Assembly (NCBI GenBank): GCA_963696875.1
Contig: CAVOLQ010000003.1
Span: 124,001-188,000 of the forward strand
Source of the DNA: Albibacterium sp963696875
GTDB lineage: Bacteria > Bacteroidota > Bacteroidia > Sphingobacteriales > Sphingobacteriaceae
Length of the DNA: 64,000 nucleotides
Direction: 5' to 3'
The notes under the pieces were generated by a model. That model searched no databases and had not been told where the DNA came from. It worked only from the letters and a program-made list of their open reading frames with translations. The first letter of the stretch is position 1; every line of letters starts with the position of its first letter. The position numbers and the translations under genes are program-made. Shown here piece after piece: positions 18,216 to 26,911 of the stretch.

Positions 18216-19562
18216 ATGAAAACGCCCATCCATTCACTTACTGATCTTATGGCGGCATTAAACAAAACTGCTCCCACAACTTTAGAACTACATACTTCTA
18301 TTCTTTGTCCGTATACAATCATTTTACCAGTTGGTTTTAATTTGATAGGAGTTGACCAAGAAAGATGTATAATCAGTTTTAGCAATGGTGACGGAATAGG
18401 TTTGACAGCAAATAATGAGGTGTCCAACGTAACTGTTCAAGTTAATCCTAATAATCGAGCTATTTATATCCTAAGTAATTTTCCTGATTTAGGGGTGTTC
18501 ACCTTAAGAAATCTTAGCGTTACGGGGCAGATCCAAATACTAACCAGGGAAGGTACGAATAAAACAAAATTGGTTGCTGACAAAATTGATATTATAGCTT
18601 GTGATGCACGTCGATACGCTGAGCAGCCACAGAAATATGGAGTTAATGTTTATCAAGGGGCATTTACCGTCTATAATTTTAATAGTGATCCAGAAAGCAC
18701 AATCAACGCAACCTTGACTGATATACGTTTAGGTAGAAAAGGAGCGCCTGTTATAGGCTCCGGATTGTTTATTTGCGGCTTTGGAGACAAAGGGGGCTGG
18801 GTTGTCGTAGATAAAATTACAACAGGAGATATATACTCAAATGGAATGTTGCCTTACGGCCAGCCTGATATGATTACTGCAGGTGTTTTTATTGTGAATG
18901 GAACTAAGGTAGAAAGTATTATTCATAAAGGGACAGTAACAACTTATGGTGTAAACGATATGGTATTGGATACTTGGGGATATGTTGGGAAATGGGTCGC
19001 TGAAAAACCTATTGTATCTTATGGCCCCAGTGGGATTGGTTTTGTGAATTTTGGAGTGGTTGATCAATTTGAATCGAAAGATAAAATTGAAACTTTCGGA
19101 TTAGGTGCCCGAGGGTTTAATCAATATGACGGTACAGTTACTAAGGCTGTTTTCCATTCTATCCTCACCCATGGTGACGGATCTATTGGAATGCAGTTCA
19201 GTAAAGTAGTAGATAGCATTGAAGTGAGAAATGGAATTGTTACCCATGGGGCAGAGGGGCAAACTCTTGTCAAGGGAGTGATTATGACTTTACCTGCAGA
19301 TGGAATAAGCGTTAAATCCGGTGGAGAAATTAAGCGATTGAAAATTTCCGGTGGCATCACTACCTATGGAAATAAAGTTCATTCTTTTAGTGTAGACGGT
19401 GGGATCGTTCATGAATTAGAAATTAATGGAGATGTGATTGCTAATGGCAAGGATGCAATTGCAATAGCCATTACCAATAAAGGACAAATGCCTTTAACCA
19501 ATATTTCAGCAATTTCGAAACAAGGGATAGCTGTTCAGATCGAAGGTAAAGAATTGCGTTAA
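18216..19562 (+). CDS. beta-helix-like repeat protein, unknown function
   Basis: A roughly 448-residue protein starting MKTPIHSLTDLMAALN. There is no signal peptide and no named motif. The body is a long series of short glycine-rich strands such as GIGLTANNEVSNVTVQV and FTLRNLSVTGQIQIL, and many units of the form I.THG/I.TYG (IVTHGAEGQ, ITTYGNKVH). This is the look of a right-handed parallel beta-helix. The frame extends upstream to 18159, but that segment looks non-coding. Tail-spike, pectin-lyase-like and S-layer roles are all possible; none is supported by the neighbours. Confidence 0.7.
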   Translation: MKTPIHSLTDLMAALNKTAPTTLELHTSILCPYTIILPVGFNLIGVDQERCIISFSNGDGIGLTANNEVSNVTVQVNPNNRAIYILSNFPDLGVFTLRNLSVTGQIQILTREGTNKTKLVADKIDIIACDARRYAEQPQKYGVNVYQGAFTVYNFNSDPESTINATLTDIRLGRKGAPVIGSGLFICGFGDKGGWVVVDKITTGDIYSNGMLPYGQPDMITAGVFIVNGTKVESIIHKGTVTTYGVNDMVLDTWGYVGKWVAEKPIVSYGPSGIGFVNFGVVDQFESKDKIETFGLGARGFNQYDGTVTKAVFHSILTHGDGSIGMQFSKVVDSIEVRNGIVTHGAEGQTLVKGVIMTLPADGISVKSGGEIKRLKISGGITTYGNKVHSFSVDGGIVHELEINGDVIANGKDAIAIAITNKGQMPLTNISAISKQGIAVQIEGKELR

Positions 19563-19568
19563 GAGGAT

Positions 19569-19735
19569 GCTTATGTGAAAAGTGGCCAGCCTGGCTTCAC
19601 GAAGCGGGTTGGAATATACCGCTAGGTACCCAAAGTTTGGTGAAGCATGGAAAGAATTAAAACACGATGTCATAATTGATGGGAAGTAGTAGTGTTCAAT
19701 AAAGAAGGGAAACCTGATTTCGATGAAATCAAAAT
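19569..19735 (+). pseudogene. degenerate copy of a DNA ligase D segment
   Basis: About 165 bp align base-for-base, with small indels, to 27028-27192 inside the intact ligD. Shared blocks include GCTTATGTGAAA, GAAGCGGGTTGG, TTAAAACACGATGT and GAAGGGAAACCTGATTTCGA. This covers ligase-domain residues of about 46-100. The copy has internal stops (for example in GGGAAGTAGTAGTG) and cannot be functional. It sits directly after the beta-helix gene and before a terminator. It is a relic of a second ligD or of a past duplication. Confidence 0.85.
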
Positions 19736-19770
19736 CTTTTAAGATACGTCAAAAGATGGATGAAAGTACT

Positions 19771-19808
19771 GATCTGTGCATGTTTTTTATCCAAAACATG
19801 CACAGATC
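19771..19808 (-). terminator. strong inverted repeat, terminator of the TonB receptor operon
   Basis: A perfect 16-bp inverted repeat, GATCTGTGCATGTTTT with AAAACATGCACAGATC, around a 6-nt loop. It lies 4 bp beyond the stop of the TonB-receptor gene, which reads leftwards. The A/T blocks at the loop side give T-rich ends in either direction, so it may terminate from both sides. Confidence 0.8.
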
Positions 19809-19812
19809 TTCA

Positions 19813-22440
19813 CTAATTAGCCCTGTTCTTTTCATCAATATTGCTTTGCTCTATTTTTTTATTTTCAAATTTCTTGCCTTTTGAAATGGTATAACTAAAC
19901 GACAAACCAAAAGTCTGCGTAGGGCGTTTTTGATAGAAATTAGCTACCGTACCTTGGTGTGATGTGATTTCACGCTCACGAGACGCATTGAATACGTCAT
20001 TCCACATGAAAGTGATTTTTGCCTTTTTTTGGAGTAAGTCCTTAGATAAGCGAACAATTGAATGAAACTGATCCGCATATTTAGTATTGACTACGTAAGT
20101 AGAACTCGTATAACCCAAATAGATATTAGCGTCCAATAGATCTTTGAATTTAAAAGTTTGAGAGAGTGAAGCCCGGCCTACATGTTGTGAAAGATTAATG
20201 TTATCAAATTCAAAACGAGTTCGGTACCACGCCACATTTGCCTGTGCAGACCACCATCTTTTAATATTCCAAGGAGCAAATATGGAAGCCCCGTAGTTAA
20301 CGCTCGAATCAAAATTCCGCGACTGGTATGCTAATGTTTTATTGTCAATGGACTCCATAAATAGTGCAATTTTATCCTGCGTGTATGCGAAGTACAGTTC
20401 AGCGGTTAGCCCATTTTTTAAACTGTAGCCCGTTTCTATTTTATGGATATACTCTGGAGTCAGCGCTGCATTTCCGCGCATTACAACGAAATCATCAAAT
20501 TGCAAGGTATAGGGGTTAAGATCCTTAAAAGAAGGTCTATTGAGCCTTTTCGCATAGTTCAAATACAAATAGTTTTCTTTTGGGCCAATTTCCTGAAGAA
20601 AATAAAGAGAAGGAAACCAGCTTAGATAAGCCTGTTTTATTCGTTCGCTGTTCGTGATGGAGAGTGCATTAATATTCGTTTCTTCAGCCCGTAATCCTGC
20701 CTTGATGCTTGTTTTGTTGATTTTGTAATTTAGAGCTGCATAGCCCATAAACAAGTTTTCACGATACTGGAACTCATTGCTCAAAAGAGGGTCCTTTATC
20801 CATTGATCAATGACGAAATTATTTCGTAATACCTCATTATAACGGTCCGTACCAACAAATTTGATTCCAGCCGCCCAGTTAAGATTGGTAGAGGAATAAT
20901 AGCGGGCAAAGTCAGTTTGCAGACTATATATTTCAGTGAGATTTGGAGAAAGGTTTTTGTAGCGTTCTGTTTCCTTAGTATCTAAGCCTAGCATCGTGTA
21001 ATCATTGGATTCATTATGGTCATTCGCCAAATAATCAGCAATTACTTTTAACGAAGAACCTATACTGTCCAATTTTAGGTTATAGTTAACTGTTGTATTG
21101 AGCATATTTTGGTGCGTATCCCAGCTATTAGATGTATTTTTTCTTAGCGATTCACTTTCAAGTATATGCGCGTTAGTCGTATTGAAGATTTGATCAACCG
21201 CTCCGCCAATCCATACGGTCTGCATACTAATGCTTTGATTCTCTCGAATATCATAGGAAGCCGCGATTCTAGTATTATAAGAGTCAGCAGATCTAAATCT
21301 ATCTGTATTGCTTAGGTATTTACTGTTGTCGGGATAAGAAACATCATAGTTTGCAAAAATAGTCTGGTCATCTCTTAAATAGGCGCCTACAGCGGTCACA
21401 TACAATCTGTCCCTTTTAAAATCCAAAATTGCACCCGAATTTAAGTACGGATCTTTATTCTGTTGTAGATATCTTGTCAAGAGATTAGCTTTAAAACCAT
21501 CATTAATGTTTCTCCTCAACTGAATCCGCACAATGCCACCCGATCCTTCCGCTTCATATTCTGCACCCGGATTAGGAATAATCTCTATTTTCTTAATACT
21601 TTCAGAAGGCAAATTTCTTAAATATTCTGCCAGTTGATCCGCAGACATTCGCTGAGGAATATCGTTTATCATCACCCTTACGCTTTGATTGCCCCGGATC
21701 TTGATTTCTCCATTCGCATTTACCCATAAGCCAGGTGACTGTTGTAAGATATCTAAAGTTGATAAGCCATTTTCGAGCATGGTGCCTTCTACATTGACAA
21801 TAAGGCGGTCTGCAACCCGAGAAAACGGAGAAGTTTTTCCTTGAATCTCAACAGCTTCTAAAACATTCGCTTCCTGTTGAAGAATTATTCTGTTTACACG
21901 GTTCGTATCAGGATATTGGAAGGTTTTCGATAGTCCCTTGTAGTTTAGTGCGCTCACTTGTATTAGATAAGATTTCCCAAGCTCAAGACTTGCGCGAAGT
22001 GCATACGTACCATCATCAATTGTATTGGAAACTTCCAATAAGTGATTCCCTGAAAAGAGCCGTATTGTTGCAAAAGGGACTACATTTCCTTCACTATCCA
22101 ATACCACTCCCTTTAAAGTATTGTTTACTTTTTTATTTGAATTAGGCTGCGCATGTATGATGATCATTTTGTTATCTATCTTCTGATAATCAAGATGAAA
22201 GGATGTCAATGCATCTTTGAGCAGCACATCTATCGAAATCCTGTCCTTGGTGATGTTATAGAGCATTTCATCGTGAACGATTTCATCACTGTAGAATATT
22301 GTTATTTTTTGCTGCTGTTGAATGGTTTCAAGAATTACTTTTAGTGGAAATGTACCCTTTTCTAATCTAATGGATTTTTCCTGTCCAAGAGCAGTGAAAG
22401 TAAAAAATATTAATATCGCTAGAAGCGTTAGTTGTCTCAT
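19813..22440 (-). CDS. TonB-dependent outer-membrane receptor with STN domain
   Basis: An 875-residue outer-membrane receptor. Order: signal peptide (cleavage near ALGQ), a secretin/TonB N-terminal (STN) signalling domain at about 23-75, a carboxypeptidase-regulatory-like domain at about 85-180, a TonB plug (about 195-300, with NGEIKIRGNQSVRVMINDIP and EAEGSGGIVRIQLRR), then an OMP_b-brl_3-type barrel. The STN domain and the adjacent fecR and sigma genes indicate transport-coupled cell-surface signalling. No SusD-like partner follows. The substrate is unknown. It is the last gene of the operon, with a terminator just beyond. Confidence 0.92.
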   Translation of the reverse strand: MRQLTLLAILIFFTFTALGQEKSIRLEKGTFPLKVILETIQQQQKITIFYSDEIVHDEMLYNITKDRISIDVLLKDALTSFHLDYQKIDNKMIIIHAQPNSNKKVNNTLKGVVLDSEGNVVPFATIRLFSGNHLLEVSNTIDDGTYALRASLELGKSYLIQVSALNYKGLSKTFQYPDTNRVNRIILQQEANVLEAVEIQGKTSPFSRVADRLIVNVEGTMLENGLSTLDILQQSPGLWVNANGEIKIRGNQSVRVMINDIPQRMSADQLAEYLRNLPSESIKKIEIIPNPGAEYEAEGSGGIVRIQLRRNINDGFKANLLTRYLQQNKDPYLNSGAILDFKRDRLYVTAVGAYLRDDQTIFANYDVSYPDNSKYLSNTDRFRSADSYNTRIAASYDIRENQSISMQTVWIGGAVDQIFNTTNAHILESESLRKNTSNSWDTHQNMLNTTVNYNLKLDSIGSSLKVIADYLANDHNESNDYTMLGLDTKETERYKNLSPNLTEIYSLQTDFARYYSSTNLNWAAGIKFVGTDRYNEVLRNNFVIDQWIKDPLLSNEFQYRENLFMGYAALNYKINKTSIKAGLRAEETNINALSITNSERIKQAYLSWFPSLYFLQEIGPKENYLYLNYAKRLNRPSFKDLNPYTLQFDDFVVMRGNAALTPEYIHKIETGYSLKNGLTAELYFAYTQDKIALFMESIDNKTLAYQSRNFDSSVNYGASIFAPWNIKRWWSAQANVAWYRTRFEFDNINLSQHVGRASLSQTFKFKDLLDANIYLGYTSSTYVVNTKYADQFHSIVRLSKDLLQKKAKITFMWNDVFNASREREITSHQGTVANFYQKRPTQTFGLSFSYTISKGKKFENKKIEQSNIDEKNRAN

Positions 22441-22449
22441 GCTGGTTTT

Positions 22450-23472
22450 TTAACGAATAATTACAGTGGTATCTTGAATTTGATAATCAAAAGGGTAAGA
22501 GGTCTTTAAGGCATCCATTACCTCTTTAAGAGATAATTTAAGGATCATTCCACTAAAACGCTTTTTTTTCATTTGTTCATTTGCAAAAATGAATTTCACT
22601 TCATAAATGTCCGACAATTTAATGGCCAGATCCTCTAATGTTTGTTTTTTGAAAACAATGGAGTCCTGCATTTTTACTTGTTCTTGTAATAAGGTTTTTT
22701 TGTCCAGATCACTTATTTTGAATTCACTTATATCATTCATCTCACTGTTCCATTGCACCTTTTGGTTAGGGAGTACCTTGATTACCTTAGAAGGGTTATT
22801 TCGAGTGGCTAATTCTACCTTCCCATTGAATAAGGTAAGTTCATAGCCATTGTGTACTCTATCCTCTTGGATATAAAAGGAAGTCCCTTTTACCGTAACC
22901 AAACTGTTTTCTACTTCTATTTGGAGAGGTATTTTAGCATTGCCAACCACATCAAATAGGGCAGAACCGCTTAGTTTCGCTAGGCGTTTCTCTTCGCCAA
23001 AAGCAGTGTTAAAATGAATCTCTGATTTTTTACCTAGGGTAATCATACTTCCGTCCTTCATTGGAACTAATAGCTTTTCATTCATTGAAGCTACCGATTC
23101 AAGAAGTTCGTTTTCAACCTGCGGTACAGTCCCCGAATTCTTGGAACTATAATATCCAATACTCAATACGATTAAACCGGCCGCAGCTACACTTGTAATG
23201 GTTACCCATAGCTTTCTTTGGAACTTTATTAGACCATTTTTTTTCGCAGGTGATTCCCCTTCTATCCTTTTCCAGATAGAATCTAAGCTTTTTTGCTGCT
23301 CGTTTAATTCATCATCTACAATTGGACTTTTGTAATATTGGGTAATCATTTGCTCTATATTATTATATTCTTTATTTTGTTGTAAATAAATGTCATAATC
23401 GATCTGTTCATCTTTAGATAGACCGTTAGTCAGTTTCTTTGTCAGAAACTTTAAAAAATCATATTTGTCCAT
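22450..23472 (-). CDS. FecR-type anti-sigma factor
   Basis: A 340-residue single-pass inner-membrane anti-sigma factor. The N-terminal cytoplasmic part precedes one membrane helix (about residues 90-108, LWVTITSVAAAGLIVLSIGYY). The periplasmic FecR domain follows (LLVPMKDGSMITLGKKSEIHF..., about 115-225), then the C-terminal DUF4974 domain (VKFIFANEQMKKKRFSGMI, about 265-340). It should hold the upstream-encoded sigma factor until the TonB receptor signals. Only 9 bp separate it from the receptor gene, and the sigma gene is 43 bp upstream. Confidence 0.93.
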   Translation of the reverse strand: MDKYDFLKFLTKKLTNGLSKDEQIDYDIYLQQNKEYNNIEQMITQYYKSPIVDDELNEQQKSLDSIWKRIEGESPAKKNGLIKFQRKLWVTITSVAAAGLIVLSIGYYSSKNSGTVPQVENELLESVASMNEKLLVPMKDGSMITLGKKSEIHFNTAFGEEKRLAKLSGSALFDVVGNAKIPLQIEVENSLVTVKGTSFYIQEDRVHNGYELTLFNGKVELATRNNPSKVIKVLPNQKVQWNSEMNDISEFKISDLDKKTLLQEQVKMQDSIVFKKQTLEDLAIKLSDIYEVKFIFANEQMKKKRFSGMILKLSLKEVMDALKTSYPFDYQIQDTTVIIR

Positions 23473-23515
23473 TGTTTGTCCGTTTATCGTATTCCGATAT
23501 CTTATATTAATAGCT

Positions 23516-24130
23516 TTATAAAAAAAGGGAAAAGAGGTATTCTCTTTTGTTTGTCACCGTTGGATGGGGGCTTTTTTCTAGATAGACCTCTACTTTTTCG
23601 GCGAGGTATTTAATTGCCTTGTACATATGGCTTTCAACTGTCCTTACAGAAATATCTAATAACGAAGCGACATCTTTTTGTTTCATGCCATCCTCTTTCA
23701 CCAATCGAAATATTAGTCTTCGTTGTTCTGGTAAAGTAGAGATAATCGCGTCCATAAACTGTATCAACTCTTTGTTTTCCAGTCGTTGCAAAGGATTCGC
23801 AACCGTTGCCTGTATCACTTCATTTTGTTCTGTTATCTGTACAATTTTCCATTTGCTATCCTTTTTCATAGCATTCAAACACTTGTTTTTTAAGGCTCTA
23901 TAGAGATAGTTGTTGGGATCCTCTACATTGGTAAGCAAGTTTCTTTTTAGCCAAATGGTTACAAAAAGATCCGACGCAATTTCCTCAGCCCATTCCTCTT
24001 GCTTTAATAAAGAAAAAGCAAATCTCTTAAAACGAGTAAAATAGATTTTGTGAAAGCGGTTGAACGCAGCCTTATCATCCTTGGCAATTGCCCTAAGCAG
24101 TGCTGTGAGCATATTGGATTGATCATTCAT
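23516..24130 (-). CDS. ECF RNA polymerase sigma factor (FecI/Bacteroidota group)
   Basis: A 204-residue ECF sigma factor. The sigma2 region is visible in FKRFAFSLLKQEEWAEEIASDLFVTIWLKR, and the sigma4 helix-turn-helix in MKQKDVASLLDISVRTVESHMYKAIKYL. It is the first gene of a three-gene signalling operon with the FecR anti-sigma factor and the TonB receptor. It presumably directs transcription of its own operon or the receptor gene in response to the receptor's ligand. Length and organisation are typical. Confidence 0.94.
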   Translation of the reverse strand: MNDQSNMLTALLRAIAKDDKAAFNRFHKIYFTRFKRFAFSLLKQEEWAEEIASDLFVTIWLKRNLLTNVEDPNNYLYRALKNKCLNAMKKDSKWKIVQITEQNEVIQATVANPLQRLENKELIQFMDAIISTLPEQRRLIFRLVKEDGMKQKDVASLLDISVRTVESHMYKAIKYLAEKVEVYLEKSPHPTVTNKREYLFSLFL

Positions 24131-24148
24131 GGCGAGTAAAGTAACTAT

Positions 24149-24316
24149 TTAATTCTTAATTATAGGTTTAAATCCTAGAACCTTAAAAGCTGCGTCTTGT
24201 ATTGTAAATTCAATCATAGTGTTCCTTTTGCCTTTATAGACAACAAAAGCTGGTCGACTACTTACTCCTTTCGATAATTTTTTTAATAATCCAAACCTCT
24301 GTCTAGAAACCCACTT
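24149..24316 (-). pseudogene. possible C-terminal gene fragment
   Basis: Within the 390-bp gap upstream of the sigma gene, the minus strand has an open frame of about 55 codons. It has no start codon and ends in a TAA at 24149-24151. It reads in part GVSSRPAFVVYKGKRN and FTIQDAAFKVLGFKPI, with protein-like composition. I do not recognise the family. It is probably the tail of a gene whose front is lost, or chance. The rest of the gap (24317-24521) shows only a weak GGAGC...GGCTCC pairing. Confidence 0.3.
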
Positions 24317-24521
24317 TTAATAAGTGAACCAAGAGTAAAAGCCAATAGCGAAACCATCCTTGACTATTTCAATACATTTAATCGGAGCTACAGACCGACT
24401 TGAGTTTATCCGTCCGGCTCCAAGGCAAAAGGATTTAGTAGAAAAATCATTTTAATGCTAAATGATTTAATTTTCTTGTAGCAGATAATTTTGCCAATTT
24501 TTGATTTTCTGACCTGATTGT

Positions 24522-25406
24522 TTATTCAGGCTTAGGGATGACTATCCTAACATTCTTGGGTAGAATTTGTATGTCAAGCTCTGTAACCTGCTCGCAATAT
24601 TCGCCATCAATCTGAAAGTTGACCGGAAACGATGTCGTTATCCTAGCCTTATCAGTAGAAAGGATTTCAATGTCAGTACCTTCGATTGGCAAGTTTCCAA
24701 GTAGAATTTTTCCAATCATCAGCCAATCTAGATTCTTAAGGACTATAATTTCAAATTTCCCGTCGTCGATTTTTCCTTTTGGATTGATTACTACGCCGGT
24801 TCCATATTTTTGGGAATTTGCTATGATGATTACATTAGCATCTGTTTCAAGTCGATGTTGGCCGTATTCAATAACTGCATGAAGATGTTCAACGTTTTGA
24901 GAAAGGGTTTTGATGGTTTGGAGAGCGTATCCCAATTTTCCCCGGATGCTGCCTTCTTCGTAATTTTTTATCAAGCTGGCGTTTAATCCAATGTCGCTGA
25001 GGTGTAAACATTTCATTCCGTTGATCGAAATAATATCGATCGCAGTCGGGTTTTCATAAAAGGCGATTTGTAGGTTTTCTTCCAATACATCGGACAAGTT
25101 TAAATCTTTGGCAAGCCCGTTTGCTGAGCCCAAGGGCAAAATGCCATAGATAATATCCTGATCTTCTAAGGCATCGGTTACCAATTTAATAGTTCCGTCG
25201 CCGCCAGCAATAACAGCGCGCTCAAAATGATGAAGTTCAAATAGGTTTTTGATCGTCGAATCATCATCTTTACCTGTAGTTTCGTAAACGGTGAGATTGA
25301 TTGATCCGGTGTGTGCGAACTCTTTGACCGTCTTAATAATGTTGTCTTTATCAATTCCTCCAGAGATTGGGTTCACGACCAAAATATAATTCTTATTTGA
25401 GTTCAT
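24522..25406 (-). CDS. diacylglycerol kinase family lipid kinase
   Basis: A roughly 294-residue DAGK/YegS-type lipid kinase. It has the N-terminal VNPISGGIDKDNI, the nucleotide motif VIAGGDGTIKLV, GILPLGSANGLAKDL, and the C-terminal beta-sandwich ending FQIDGEYCEQV. It phosphorylates diacylglycerol or another lipid at the inner face of the membrane. The frame reaches 25433, but ATG 25406 gives the usual N terminus. It is divergent, by about 75 bp, from an APP1-type phosphatidate phosphatase, which would run the reverse reaction. Confidence 0.9.
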   Translation of the reverse strand: MNSNKNYILVVNPISGGIDKDNIIKTVKEFAHTGSINLTVYETTGKDDDSTIKNLFELHHFERAVIAGGDGTIKLVTDALEDQDIIYGILPLGSANGLAKDLNLSDVLEENLQIAFYENPTAIDIISINGMKCLHLSDIGLNASLIKNYEEGSIRGKLGYALQTIKTLSQNVEHLHAVIEYGQHRLETDANVIIIANSQKYGTGVVINPKGKIDDGKFEIIVLKNLDWLMIGKILLGNLPIEGTDIEILSTDKARITTSFPVNFQIDGEYCEQVTELDIQILPKNVRIVIPKPE

Positions 25407-25480
25407 ATGTTTCCTTGCACGAATTTTGTACACTTTTACTCAATCCAAAAGTACGGAATATTTAAATCTTTTTTTTATTA

Positions 25481-26443
25481 ATGAAACCCATACTTAAATT
25501 ATATCGAGGCTATACCAACGGTGAGGAACTTATTGTAATGGGCCACGTGTTTAAGCCTACGAATAGGAAAGACTATGATTTTCAGAAGAAAAATTTAAAA
25601 AATGCGACCTCCGTTATCAAAATGTTTACCGCTAAAACGCAGGCAAATGCAGATGTATACCTAGACTATAATGGACAGCGCATTCGTACCAAGACCTTAG
25701 ACGATGGATATTTCAAGTTTACTATTCCTCTGAAGGAAACCTTACCATTTGGCTGGAATTCCTATAAGGTAATTATTTATTATAACGATGAGGAATTGGT
25801 TTTTAATGGATCGTATGTTCACCCTTCGGAAGGAGAATGGGGGATTATATCTGATATTGACGATACTTTTCTGGTTTCTCATTCGTCTAGTTTCTTTAGA
25901 AAGCTGTATGTTCTACTTTTTAAAAATTTGAATAATCGGAAGGTCTTTGAGGATGTAGTTCATCATTATGAAGCGCTCAGTCGAGCTGGTAAAACTGGTG
26001 ACGAACGCAATGCTTTTTTTTATGTGTCAAGTAGCGAGTGGAACTTATATCGTTTTATTACAGATTTTGCAGTCTTACATAAATTACCAAAAGCTGTGCT
26101 TCTCCTGAAGGATATTAAAACAGGAATTGCTGATTTCTTTTTTTCTGGAAGAGGTGAACATAATCATAAGTTTGTGAAGATAAAGCACATTCTTGAGTTG
26201 TACCCAAAATTAAAATTCGTACTGCTCGGAGATGATACTCAACAGGATCCGTATTTATATCAAAACCTTTGTAAGATCTTTCCAATAACGATCAAGGCTG
26301 TTTACATTCGCCAAAGCGGATCTCAGCCGAAAAAGAAAACGATACAAATAATGGAAAATTTACAAAGCTTGGGAGTTGAAACCTGTTACTTTAGACACAG
26401 TAGTGAGGCAATAGCTCATTCTAAGAAGATAAGCCTCATTTAA
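25481..26443 (+). CDS. APP1-family phosphatidate phosphatase (DUF2183)
   Basis: A 320-residue protein of the APP1/DUF2183 family, with an HAD-like catalytic core. The nucleophile motif DIDDTF is in WGIISDIDDTFLVS, followed by YVSSSEWNLYRFI and the acidic block VLLGDDTQQDPYLY. An N-terminal beta-rich region (about 10-110) precedes the core. APP1 enzymes dephosphorylate phosphatidic acid to diacylglycerol. The divergent diacylglycerol kinase next door suggests the two set the local phosphatidate/diacylglycerol balance. That link is inference from gene position. Confidence 0.88.
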   Translation: MKPILKLYRGYTNGEELIVMGHVFKPTNRKDYDFQKKNLKNATSVIKMFTAKTQANADVYLDYNGQRIRTKTLDDGYFKFTIPLKETLPFGWNSYKVIIYYNDEELVFNGSYVHPSEGEWGIISDIDDTFLVSHSSSFFRKLYVLLFKNLNNRKVFEDVVHHYEALSRAGKTGDERNAFFYVSSSEWNLYRFITDFAVLHKLPKAVLLLKDIKTGIADFFFSGRGEHNHKFVKIKHILELYPKLKFVLLGDDTQQDPYLYQNLCKIFPITIKAVYIRQSGSQPKKKTIQIMENLQSLGVETCYFRHSSEAIAHSKKISLI

Positions 26444-26608
26444 TACAATCCAAAGTTTACTACTATACATGGAGATTTGTTTACGCCAGAACATGTAGTC
26501 TATTTAGAGTTTTTTATTGTAGTTCGCTGCACTAGTAGAGTGTATCCGCGCAGATTTTAAACAAATCAGAAGGCTAGCTGTTTCCTTAATACCAGTTGAG
26601 GGGTGATC

Positions 26609-26911
26609 ATGGAACAGATGAAGATACCGAAAGAAATGGTGGTTTCTTATGAAGCCAGTTTTCTGCCGAAAAGAGCAAGAATCTTGCACCCAATTATTTT
26701 TCACGATGGAAACGCTTTCTGCTGCCTCTTAGGGCCAGATCCCGAGTCGGGTATCTTCGGATGCGGTGGGACAAAAGAAGATGCCGTAAAAGACTGGGAC
26801 CATCAGCTGCGTTTGCGGATAGACAATTTCGATGGCAGCGATGAAACCACTCTATTTGCTATAAATTCATTAAAAGCCACAGGCGATCCGGAATGGCAAA
26901 AAAACAAATAG
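26609..26911 (+). CDS. small hypothetical protein upstream of ligD
   Basis: A roughly 100-residue soluble protein. It reads MEQMKIPKEMVVSYEASF, then a cysteine- and glycine-rich centre (GNAFCCLLGPDPESGIFGCGG), and ends in an acidic helix. I do not recognise a family. A GTG at 26603 is in frame, but ATG 26609, preceded by GAGGGG, is the better start. It overlaps the ligD start by 19 bp, so the two are translationally coupled and may act together. It is not a phosphoesterase domain and not Ku. Confidence 0.6.
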   Translation: MEQMKIPKEMVVSYEASFLPKRARILHPIIFHDGNAFCCLLGPDPESGIFGCGGTKEDAVKDWDHQLRLRIDNFDGSDETTLFAINSLKATGDPEWQKNK

